6,562 nucleotides of DNA from Actinomycetota bacterium (lineage in GTDB: Bacteria > Actinomycetota > Actinomycetes > S36-B12 > UBA5976): assembly GCA_016870945.1 (NCBI GenBank), contig VGAH01000050.1:1-6562 (forward strand). The letters are read 5' to 3'. Below are positions 1 to 6,068 of the stretch, one piece after another (positions within the stretch are counted from its first letter, which is position 1; every line of letters begins with the position of its first letter). Both the position numbers and the translations under genes were made by a program. The notes under the pieces were generated by a model. The model did no database searches, was not told the DNA's origin, and was given only the letters and a program-made list of their open reading frames with translations.

Positions 1-183
1 AGATACGTGGGTCATCATCATGGTGCTACCTTCATAGAGCACCTGCGTTTGATTGACGCGATCGAGAATCAGAGCGCGCCCGAGGTTTCGGTGAGTGACG
101 GTGCCTTGGCCGTCGCCATGGGTCGGGCGGCTCACCGCAGCATCGAGACTGGTAAACCCGAAGAGGTCTTGTTACCGGCTTGA
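1..183 (+). CDS. Gfo/Idh/MocA-family NAD-dependent protein, C-terminal fragment (possible NAD-dependent sulfoquinovosidase)
   Basis: An open frame runs from base 1 to the TGA at 181-183, giving the last 60 residues of a protein whose start lies outside the window. The tail has the usual C-terminal look of Gfo/Idh/MocA oxidoreductases: a HHHGATFIEHLRLIDAI stretch, then an acidic VSVSDGALAVAMG helix and a final AAHRSIETGKP segment, as at the end of inositol dehydrogenase-like proteins. The NAD-binding Rossmann half is not visible. Its stop overlaps the TTG start of the isomerase downstream, so the two are translationally linked. In this sulfonate context it could be an NAD-dependent sulfoquinovosidase (family GH188, whose fold is related to this superfamily), or an ordinary sugar dehydrogenase. 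The superfamily call is fairly safe. The glycosidase idea is inference from neighbours only. Confidence 0.75.
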   Translation, partial: RYVGHHHGATFIEHLRLIDAIENQSAPEVSVSDGALAVAMGRAAHRSIETGKPEEVLLPA

Positions 184-1658
184 CGTCTTCGATTTCGCGG
201 GTCTTTTTGTTACCGGTAGCGCGCCCAACTTTCGATGTGAATCGGGCCGAGCGCAACTTGGTTGACGCAATTGCTGCGCTCGAGGGCGCTGGGTTTGAAG
301 TGCTCGGGCCTCGGGCCTTAGTGATGACAGAGGCCGACGTTGCTGCTGCTGTTGCTAGCCGGGTCGCCGGCAACGCGGCCCCCGCTGGCAATGCCGCCCC
401 CGCCGGCAACGCCACTCAGATCGACATCTTGTTCATGGCCTCCTTTTGCGATTCCACGCCAGCTACGACGCTTTTTGCAAATGGTGAATTCGAGGCCAAT
501 CAAGTTTTGCCACCTGTCTTGTTGTGGTCTGTGCCTGAGCCGGGCGAGGTAGGTGAGCGCTTGTTACTTAACTCGATGTGTGGTGCGAACTTGGCTGCAC
601 ACGCTTTGGTTCATGCGGGGCGAAAGGTTCGTCACTTGCATGCGGCCCCGTCCGAACAAATCGCTTTGACGGCACTGGCGGCTTTGCGTGAGGGGCATTA
701 CCCAACTGATGCCACACCGCCCTTGATGGTCGGTGAGTTAGCTGACGACGAGGGCGCCAAGAAAGCTTTGGGCTGGTTGAACTCGCGTGTAATTGGTGCA
801 ATCGGCGAAGCCCCGCCGGGCTTTACCCCGTGCGAGAAGCCGGTGGATTCGATTCTTAACTCGTTTGGGGTAAGCACTGTGGGGGAATCCATCCCTGATT
901 TCTTTGTTCGTCTAAAGAATGTTGCACCGGTGGCCCAGCATGCTGAGCACGAACGAGCCTTGACAGACCAACCATCTTTGGCGCAGGTGCCGGTAGGCGA
1001 AGCGTTGACGGTGGCCAGTACCACGGTTGCTCTTGAGGAATACCGAGCTCAAACCGGGGCCGACGCGATTGCGCTTCGTTGTTGGCCTGACTTTGCCGTT
1101 GACCTTGGCGCCTGCCCGTGTTCGGCACTAAGCAGGCTCGCAGACAGAGGCACGGCTACCGCATGTGAGCGCGACATCTTGGGTTCATTGACGTCTTTGA
1201 TATTGGCTGGCCTGGGTGCTGAGCCCACTTACATAGTTGATGTGGTCGACATCGAGCCAGAGGCGAACCTGATTCGAATTTGGCATTGTGGCGCGGCAGC
1301 CACTCAATTGGCCGTAGACCCAAAGAATGCGACCCAGTGGTTGCATTGCAATCGAAAACTAGGCGTTGCCGGTAACTTCGCATTACGAACCGGTGTGGTG
1401 ACGTTAGTTCGACTAGATACCGACCCGAAAGATGCCAACAAACTACGAATGCTCTTGACGATTGGCGAATCTATACCCGCTGAAAATCGCTTTCAGGGCA
1501 ACACCGCCACGTTGAAGGTTCACGACGCAAAAGGTTTAGTGAACGGTTTGATGGTTAAGGGTTTCCCGCATCACTTTGGGGTTGCTTGGGGCGACTTGCG
1601 TGCAGGTTTGCGCGGGGTCGCAAAGGCAAAACAAATTGAATTGATCGAGTGGGCGTGA
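180..1658 (+). CDS. L-fucose/L-arabinose isomerase-family sugar isomerase, candidate sulfoquinovose isomerase
   Basis: This 492-residue protein has the layout of FucI-related isomerases (COG2407 type), metal-dependent enzymes that interconvert aldoses and ketoses. The N-terminal part holds a VFLLPVARPTFDV strand (about 8-20), PPVLLWSVPEPG (111-122) and RLLLNSMCGANLAAHAL (127-143). The C-terminal part holds CWPDFAVDLGACPCSALSRL (301-320), ACERD with Glu330, the Asp354/Asp357 region, WHCG (368-371) and GFPHH (461-465). Glu330, one of these aspartates and a terminal His are the likely metal ligands by analogy with FucI. The start is TTG at 180, overlapping the preceding stop as TTGA. It lies just before the first conserved strand, and no better start is seen. 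An AAGAGG stretch at 161-166 is rather distant for a ribosome site. Residues 63-78 are a tandem AGNAAP repeat. Together with a YihV-like kinase and sulfolactate genes, the best substrate guess is sulfoquinovose, converted to sulfofructose as in the sulfo-EMP2 pathway, which uses an isomerase of this family. The family is confident and the substrate is inferred. Confidence 0.85.
   Translation: MTSSISRVFLLPVARPTFDVNRAERNLVDAIAALEGAGFEVLGPRALVMTEADVAAAVASRVAGNAAPAGNAAPAGNATQIDILFMASFCDSTPATTLFANGEFEANQVLPPVLLWSVPEPGEVGERLLLNSMCGANLAAHALVHAGRKVRHLHAAPSEQIALTALAALREGHYPTDATPPLMVGELADDEGAKKALGWLNSRVIGAIGEAPPGFTPCEKPVDSILNSFGVSTVGESIPDFFVRLKNVAPVAQHAEHERALTDQPSLAQVPVGEALTVASTTVALEEYRAQTGADAIALRCWPDFAVDLGACPCSALSRLADRGTATACERDILGSLTSLILAGLGAEPTYIVDVVDIEPEANLIRIWHCGAAATQLAVDPKNATQWLHCNRKLGVAGNFALRTGVVTLVRLDTDPKDANKLRMLLTIGESIPAENRFQGNTATLKVHDAKGLVNGLMVKGFPHHFGVAWGDLRAGLRGVAKAKQIELIEWA
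366..413 (+). repeat. Short in-frame tandem repeat, 18-bp unit, about 2.7 copies
   Basis: Units at 366-383, 384-401 and the partial 402-413 encode Ala-Gly-Asn-Ala-Ala-Pro twice, followed by Ala-Gly-Asn-Ala. The units differ only at third codon positions. The repeat sits in the isomerase gene between the helix ending VAAAVASRVAG and the IDILFMASF strand, so it probably makes a surface loop. It looks like a small replication-slippage expansion that kept the reading frame. Confidence 0.85.
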
Positions 1659-1666
1659 GAGCTGAC

Positions 1667-2587
1667 ATGGAGGTGATTTGCGTTGGTGTTGCCACTTGGG
1701 ACACCATCGCGTTGGTTCCAAGATTCCCGGCACCCGATGAGAGGTTGGTTGCCGAAGAGTTACGTGTGGCAATAGGTGGGCCGGCGGCAATCGCAGCCAT
1801 CACATTGGCGCGGCTCGGGGTGAAAGTCGGTTTAGTTGCTGGCGTGGGTGATGACAGGGCTGGTCAACAAGTTCTTCAAGCACTAAGCGATGCAGGCGTT
1901 GATGCAAAGTTTGTTCGAGTGGTAGCGGGGGCATCAACAGCTCGCAGCATCGTGACTGTTTCGAGTGATACCGATTCGCGCTCGATTGTGAACAAACCAT
2001 TCGCCGCCGCAGATCAAGTGGTGAAGGGCGGTGCCGGCGGCGGCAGCGCGGGCGCGGCTGCTAAGGCTGCGGCGAGTGCCGAGTGGGTTCATTTTGACCA
2101 CTTTGGATGGCAGCTGAAGAGTGATCTGGCCATAAATCGCGGTGAAGGCCCGAAGATTTCTCTAGACATCGGTTACCTAACTCGCGATATCAAGGTCGGC
2201 GAAGTTGATCTCTATGCACCCACCGCTGAAGTGGTACAGCAGCAGCGCGCAGGTGTAAACGTGGCTACCGCCGTGAAAGAGATGGCACGTGAAAACCAAA
2301 ACTTAGTTGTCGCTACCTTGGGCTCCCGAGGTGCTGTGGGCAGTGACGGCGAGCAAATAATCGAGGTCGCTGCGTTTGACACCGAGGTGGTGAGCACGCT
2401 CGGTGCCGGTGACGTGTTTCATGGGGCACTGGTAGCGCAGTTTCAGCAAGGTCGAGACCTGCGTGAAGCAATCACCAGAGCCAGCGCAGTGGCAGCACTT
2501 TCTTGTCGGGGGTTAGACGGCAGCAGTGCCGTACCTGACGAGAAGCGATTAGAAGTGTTCTTGCAAGATGTGCAAGAGAAAGGGTGA
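1667..2587 (+). CDS. PfkB-family sugar kinase resembling sulfofructose kinase YihV
   Basis: This 306-residue ribokinase/PfkB-fold protein is expected to phosphorylate C1 of sulfofructose with ATP, giving sulfofructose-1-phosphate for an aldolase. Visible motifs are the N-terminal strand VICVGVATWDTI, the sugar-binding GGPAAIAA turn (about 37-44), VAGVGDDRAG (58-67), the ATP-site TLGSRGAVG (217-225) and the second PfkB signature LGAGDVFHGAL (245-255), with catalytic base Asp249. The GGPAA turn, the AGDVFHGAL form and the final VAALSCRG segment resemble E. coli YihV more than typical ribokinases. A Gly/Ala-rich insert occupies about 121-137. The start is uncertain. ATG 1667 fits the domain edge, but in-frame GTG codons at 1655 (overlapping the isomerase stop as GTGA) and 1649 are possible and would add 4 or 6 residues. 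The gene follows the isomerase by 8 bases and precedes suyA by 5. Family membership is certain; the substrate is inferred. Confidence 0.85.
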   Translation: MEVICVGVATWDTIALVPRFPAPDERLVAEELRVAIGGPAAIAAITLARLGVKVGLVAGVGDDRAGQQVLQALSDAGVDAKFVRVVAGASTARSIVTVSSDTDSRSIVNKPFAAADQVVKGGAGGGSAGAAAKAAASAEWVHFDHFGWQLKSDLAINRGEGPKISLDIGYLTRDIKVGEVDLYAPTAEVVQQQRAGVNVATAVKEMARENQNLVVATLGSRGAVGSDGEQIIEVAAFDTEVVSTLGAGDVFHGALVAQFQQGRDLREAITRASAVAALSCRGLDGSSAVPDEKRLEVFLQDVQEKG

Positions 2588-2592
2588 TTTAG

Positions 2593-2907
2593 GTGACGAG
2601 TAGTAAGAATGGCGAAAAGCCGCAGTTTCTTTTGCACCAAGACGGCGACAGCGTTGCGGTAGCAGTTGACGATTTAATGCCTGGCGAAGTGAGGGGTGCT
2701 TCTATCAAAGAGGGCACCTGGTACACCATGGTGATAAATCACGAAGTGCCACTTGGCCACAAATTTGCCATGGTTGATCTTGCTGAGGGCGACACGCTCG
2801 TCAAATACGGAATCCCGGTCGGGTTCATGACAGGTAATGCAAAAAAAGGTGACTACATACACACCCACAACGTAAGGAGTGCCAGATGGCAGAACAGTCG
2901 CGCTTAA
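2593..2907 (+). CDS. suyA: (R)-sulfolactate sulfo-lyase, small (alpha) subunit, SAF domain
   Basis: This 104-residue protein consists of one SAF domain, as found at the N-terminus of altronate/galactarate dehydratases but here encoded separately, as in SuyA. With SuyB it forms the lyase (EC 4.4.1.24) that splits (R)-3-sulfolactate to pyruvate and sulfite. Marks of the family are GDSVAVAVDDL (18-28), VPLGHKFAMVDL (52-63), LVKYGIPVG (69-77) and the metal-site-like GDYIHTHNV (86-94). The start is GTG 2593, with an AAAGGG ribosome site at 2579-2584 inside the end of the kinase gene. The last 22 bases overlap suyB, which is read in a different frame. UxaA-type sugar-acid dehydratases also have this domain, but the partner gene matches SuyB and the neighbours are sulfolactate dehydrogenases, so the SuyA call is firm. 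Confidence 0.92.
   Translation: MTSSKNGEKPQFLLHQDGDSVAVAVDDLMPGEVRGASIKEGTWYTMVINHEVPLGHKFAMVDLAEGDTLVKYGIPVGFMTGNAKKGDYIHTHNVRSARWQNSRA
2874..2879 (+). promoter_or_regulatory. Strong Shine-Dalgarno site for suyB inside suyA
   Basis: AAGGAG lies 6 bases before ATG 2886 and within the suyA coding sequence. It fixes the suyB start and is the clearest ribosome site in the window, which fits a need for the large subunit to be made at least as well as the small one. Confidence 0.85.
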
Positions 2908-4052
2908 CCGGTTATCGGCGACCAAAGGGCGAAGTTGGCATCCGCAATCACGTTGTGATCTTGCCGGTAGACGACATCTCGAACGCCGCTGCCGAGGCCG
3001 TTGCGAAAGTAGTCACAGGCACTCTGGCTTTGCCGCACGGTTTTGGTCGTCTGCAATTTGGCGAAGACCTCGAGCTCACATTTAGAACTCTTATCGGCAC
3101 CGGCCGAAACCCGAACGTGGCGGCGGTAGTTGTCATCGGAATCGAGCCGAATTGGACTAACCGAGTAGTAGAAGGCATCGCTTCAACCGGAAAGCCCGTT
3201 GCCGGCTTCTGGATCGAAGGCAAGGGCGACCTGCAGACGATCGCCGATGCATCACGAGTGGCGCAGCAGTTCGTGCAAGACGCAACTGAAATTCAGCGCA
3301 CCCCCGTCGAACGCGGCGAAATCGTGATGAGCATCAAGTGCGGCGAATCAGACACGACCACTGGTTTGGGTTCTTGCCCCACGGTTTCGCAAGCGGTTGA
3401 CAGGTGGGTAGCCGCTGGTGGCAGCGTTATTTTCGGCGAAACGAGTGAACTAACCGGTGGTGAGCACTTAATAGCCGACCGCTGTATTGACGATGCATGC
3501 CGAATCGCATTTCAAAAAACCTATGACGATTGCATCGCGGTGATCGAGGCAACTGGTGCGAATTTGTTGGGTTCACAACCCACGCAGGGCAATATCAGCG
3601 GGGGCTTAACGACCATCGAAGAAAAAGCTCTTGGCAACATTGCAAAGACCGGCACGGTGCCGGTGGTCGGCGTGTTGAAGCCAGCCGAGCTGCTGCCAAA
3701 AGAGCCAAAGGGTCTTTACTTCATGGACACCTCTTCAGCTGCGGCCGAGTGCGTGACGCTGATGGCTGCCGCTGGTGCGGTGGTGCATTTGTTCCCCACT
3801 GGTCAGGGCAACGTGATCGGTAACCCAATAGAACCAGTGATAAAAGTGACGGCAAACCCGAAGACGGTTGCGACCATGAGTGAGCACGTTGACGTTGATG
3901 TAACTGGTTTGTTGCGCTTCGACTACACCCTCGAGCAAGCCGGGGATAAGTTGATGAGTGTGATTGACCGCACGATTAACGGTCGGTTCACCGCGGCTGA
4001 GGCACTCGGGCATCGTGAATACACATTCACCAAGCTCTACATCAGCGCTTAA
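2886..4052 (+). CDS. suyB: (R)-sulfolactate sulfo-lyase, large (beta) subunit
   Basis: This 388-residue protein of the UxaA/altronate dehydratase catalytic family is close to known SuyB in length and motifs throughout. It carries out the desulfonation step, cutting the C-S bond of (R)-sulfolactate to release sulfite and pyruvate in the cytoplasm. Visible blocks are GEVGIRNHVVILPVDD (15-30), LPHGFGRLQFG (49-59), IGTGRNPNVAAVVVIGIE (70-87), KCGESDTTTG with Cys152 (151-160), GETSELTGGEHL (184-195), GNISGGLTTIEEKALGNI (235-252), FMDTSSAAAE (279-288), TGQGNVIGNP (305-314) and the C-terminal AEALGHREYTFTKLY. The phrases QPTQGNISGGLTTIEEKALG and EALGHRE separate SuyB from sugar-acid dehydratases in my recollection. 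ATG 2886 has a strong ribosome site and overlaps suyA by 22 bases. No truncation or lost motif is seen. Confidence 0.95.
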   Translation: MAEQSRLTGYRRPKGEVGIRNHVVILPVDDISNAAAEAVAKVVTGTLALPHGFGRLQFGEDLELTFRTLIGTGRNPNVAAVVVIGIEPNWTNRVVEGIASTGKPVAGFWIEGKGDLQTIADASRVAQQFVQDATEIQRTPVERGEIVMSIKCGESDTTTGLGSCPTVSQAVDRWVAAGGSVIFGETSELTGGEHLIADRCIDDACRIAFQKTYDDCIAVIEATGANLLGSQPTQGNISGGLTTIEEKALGNIAKTGTVPVVGVLKPAELLPKEPKGLYFMDTSSAAAECVTLMAAAGAVVHLFPTGQGNVIGNPIEPVIKVTANPKTVATMSEHVDVDVTGLLRFDYTLEQAGDKLMSVIDRTINGRFTAAEALGHREYTFTKLYISA

Positions 4053-4101
4053 GAACGTAGAAAAAAATCTCATCAGTTTTGCGGCTAACTAGGGCAACTC
4101 G

Positions 4102-5052
4102 TTGTCAGTACTGATAAGCGAGGACGTTTGGGGGCCGGCGTTCGAAGTCTTGGCGAAGACCACCGAGATTTCCAAACAGCCAGACCTTTGGCAAGACCCG
4201 GTGGCACTAAAGACAGCCGCTGGCAAAGCTTCGGCCTTAGTTGTTCGCAACAGAACCCAAGTAACTAAACATCTACTTAGCGCGTGCCCAAACTTGAAAG
4301 TCGTGGCAAGGGCAGGCGTTGGCCTAGACAACATTGATGTGCAAGCAGCTGACGAATTAGGTATAGCAGTTGTAGCAGGTTTGGGTGCAAACGCCGTAAG
4401 TGTTGGTGAGATGGCGCTGGGTTTTGCGCTTTCTTTGATGCGAAATATCGTGCGCGGTGACGTAGACACTCGTGGTGGTCAATGGCGCCGCGATGCTGGT
4501 AGAGAACTTTCTGGTTCGACCTGGGGCCTGGTCGGTTGTGGTGCAACCGGTTTGGCAACCGCAAAGTTGTTGGCAGGGTTCGATTGCAGAATCTTGGGCT
4601 TTGACCCGGCCATAGCCGGTACAGACGAGCGTTTGAGGGCCCTAGAAATTGACCTAGTGGGGCTTGAAGATGTTCTTAAAAACTCAGATGTCGTTTCTCT
4701 TCACGCGCCAGCGGTTGCTGCCACACACCACATGATCAATGCCCAATCGCTGGCATTAATGAAGCCGACTGCTTTCTTGATAAATGTCGCGCGTGGTGAG
4801 CTAGTAGACGAAACCGCGTTGATTCATGCGCTGGAATCTGGCCAAATCGCTGGGGCTGGTTTAGACGTCAGAGGCTCTGAACCGCCTCAGTTAGGAAAGC
4901 TCGAGACACTGCCAAACGTTGTTCTGGCCCCGCATGTAGCTGGCATAACGAACGAAAGTCAGCGGCGGATAACCGACATATTGGCTCAAGATATTGCTCG
5001 CGCCCTTGCAGGTGAGCCACTCCATTTCGCCGTTGGTCGTACCAAGAATTGA
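4102..5052 (+). CDS. slcC: (S)-sulfolactate dehydrogenase, D-2-hydroxyacid dehydrogenase family
   Basis: This 316-residue protein of the phosphoglycerate dehydrogenase-like family would oxidise (S)-sulfolactate to sulfopyruvate with NAD (EC 1.1.1.310). It has a catalytic domain split around a Rossmann domain. The nucleotide loop is GCGATG (145-150), and Asp168 ends the second strand of that domain (ILGFDP), which favours NAD over NADP. The catalytic trio is Arg231 in INVARGELVDE, Glu260 in DVRGSEPP and His278 in LAPHVAGIT. The substrate-loop region is VVARAGVGLDNID (67-79). The start is TTG 4102, with AGGG at 4091-4094. The 49-base gap after suyB is the longest in the window and shows no terminator. 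Its stop overlaps the comC start as TTGA. From sequence alone it could be another hydroxyacid dehydrogenase, but pairing with ComC next to SuyAB matches the known sulfolactate inversion system. Confidence 0.88.
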   Translation: MSVLISEDVWGPAFEVLAKTTEISKQPDLWQDPVALKTAAGKASALVVRNRTQVTKHLLSACPNLKVVARAGVGLDNIDVQAADELGIAVVAGLGANAVSVGEMALGFALSLMRNIVRGDVDTRGGQWRRDAGRELSGSTWGLVGCGATGLATAKLLAGFDCRILGFDPAIAGTDERLRALEIDLVGLEDVLKNSDVVSLHAPAVAATHHMINAQSLALMKPTAFLINVARGELVDETALIHALESGQIAGAGLDVRGSEPPQLGKLETLPNVVLAPHVAGITNESQRRITDILAQDIARALAGEPLHFAVGRTKN

Positions 5053-6068
5053 CTACATATGCTCAAGCACTTGATTTCGCGACGAACGCGTTTCGCGCCG
5101 CAGGGGTAGCCCCAGCAGAAGCGAGCGTTGCAGCGTGCGCACTAGTTGGCGCGCAAGCTTGGGGCTTAGGCAGTCACGGTTTGATTCGTGTGCCGCAGTA
5201 TCTGCGTCGCTTGACTGCCGGTGGCACATCATTGACTGGCGAAATCACCGTGACCCAAGATCTGGGCGCGCTGGCATTAGTTGACGGGCACGCTGGTCTT
5301 GGCGTCGTGCACATGCAACACGCAGCTGAGATGGGCGTGAAATTGGCAAAGCAGTTCGGTGTCAGCGCTGTTGCCGTCAAAAATTCTTCGCATTGCGGTG
5401 CACTTGCTTTTTTCGCGTGGCCGGCATTGCGGGCAAATTGTGCGGTGTTGCTGCTAACCAATGGCCCCGCTGTGGTGCCGCCACCGAATGGTTCGAAAGC
5501 GTTGATGTCGACGAGCCCAATCTGCGTCGCGGTGCCCACTAATTCAGGTGCGATCTTGGTTGACATGTCCACCACGGCAGTTGCGCGCGGCAAAATCGCC
5601 GAATACGCAGCACGCGGTGAGGCACTTCCCCTTGGTTGGGCACTTGATGAGTCGGGTCAACCAACCACTGATGCACAGGTTGCCCTGAAAGGCATGCTTG
5701 CACCCCTTGGCGGTGCAAAAGGCGCGGCTCTTGCGCTGGGCCTTGAGGCTCTGACAGGTGGCTTGATTGGGCCTAATTTGGCAAAAGACGTGCCAGACAT
5801 TTTTGATGAAAAGATGGACGGCGAAGCACAAGGCATTTCGCATTTGATCATCACCCTGGACGCAGCAGCGATCGCAAACGAAAGCGGTGCTTCGAATCGT
5901 TTAGATGATTTTGTCGAAGCGGTTGCGAAGTCTGGGGGAAGAGTGCCTGGTTCGACCAAGACTGACCCCGATGAGTTCGAACCACAAATGGTGATCGAAG
6001 TGGCACCAGCTGTTCGAAAACAACTCGATGAATGGGCCGATCGCCTACAAATAGCAAAACTGGCTTGA
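5049..6068 (+). CDS. comC: (R)-sulfolactate dehydrogenase, malate/L-lactate dehydrogenase (Ldh2/ComC) family
   Basis: This 339-residue protein belongs to the Ldh2 family, which is unrelated to classical lactate dehydrogenases. ComC (EC 1.1.1.338) interconverts sulfopyruvate and (R)-sulfolactate, usually with NADP(H). Here it would reduce sulfopyruvate to the (R) isomer that SuyAB accepts. Motifs are WGLGSHGLIRVPQYLRRL (38-55) with catalytic-type His43 and Arg47, VKNSSHCGALAFF (110-122) with His115, LTNGPA, STSPICVAVP (154-163), VDMSTTAVARGKI (171-183), PLGWALDESGQPTTD (194-208) and PLGGAKGAAL (219-228). Length is usual for the family. The start is TTG 5049, overlapping the slcC stop. No clear ribosome site precedes it, so translation probably depends on ribosomes finishing slcC. 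Its stop overlaps the start of the exporter-like gene in the same way. The family is certain; the substrate follows from the slcC-suyAB neighbours. Confidence 0.88.
   Translation: MTTYAQALDFATNAFRAAGVAPAEASVAACALVGAQAWGLGSHGLIRVPQYLRRLTAGGTSLTGEITVTQDLGALALVDGHAGLGVVHMQHAAEMGVKLAKQFGVSAVAVKNSSHCGALAFFAWPALRANCAVLLLTNGPAVVPPPNGSKALMSTSPICVAVPTNSGAILVDMSTTAVARGKIAEYAARGEALPLGWALDESGQPTTDAQVALKGMLAPLGGAKGAALALGLEALTGGLIGPNLAKDVPDIFDEKMDGEAQGISHLIITLDAAAIANESGASNRLDDFVEAVAKSGGRVPGSTKTDPDEFEPQMVIEVAPAVRKQLDEWADRLQIAKLA

Noticed and set aside
169..216. A 10-base direct repeat (TTGTTACCGG at 169-178 and 207-216) around the isomerase start.
   Set aside because: Both copies encode the same Leu-Leu-Pro in two different proteins, each at an expected place. 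It is short and has no sign of an operator or duplication beyond the 10 bases.
2841..2847. A7 run in suyA in the phase of a -1 frameshift heptamer, with suyB lying in the -1 frame, suggesting a SuyA-SuyB fusion by frameshifting.
   Set aside because: After a -1 slip the new frame meets TGA at 2850-2852, so no fusion could form. suyB also has its own strong ribosome site and ATG.
2593..4052. A reading of suyA/suyB as altronate or galactarate dehydratase for sugar-acid catabolism.
   Set aside because: The split SAF and catalytic subunits, the SuyB-type motifs and the adjacent slcC-comC pair together fit sulfolactate sulfo-lyase much better.
4053..4101. The 49-base gap between suyB and slcC as a terminator or promoter.
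   Set aside because: It contains an A-run and a short T-run but no stem longer than about 4 bases and no recognisable -35/-10 pair. It is better read as a short spacer within the operon.
5174..5593. A 139-codon minus-strand reading frame opposite comC, and similar long minus-strand frames elsewhere.
   Set aside because: They lie wholly opposite well-supported conserved genes, have no recognisable domains or ribosome sites, and reflect the base composition of the coding strand.
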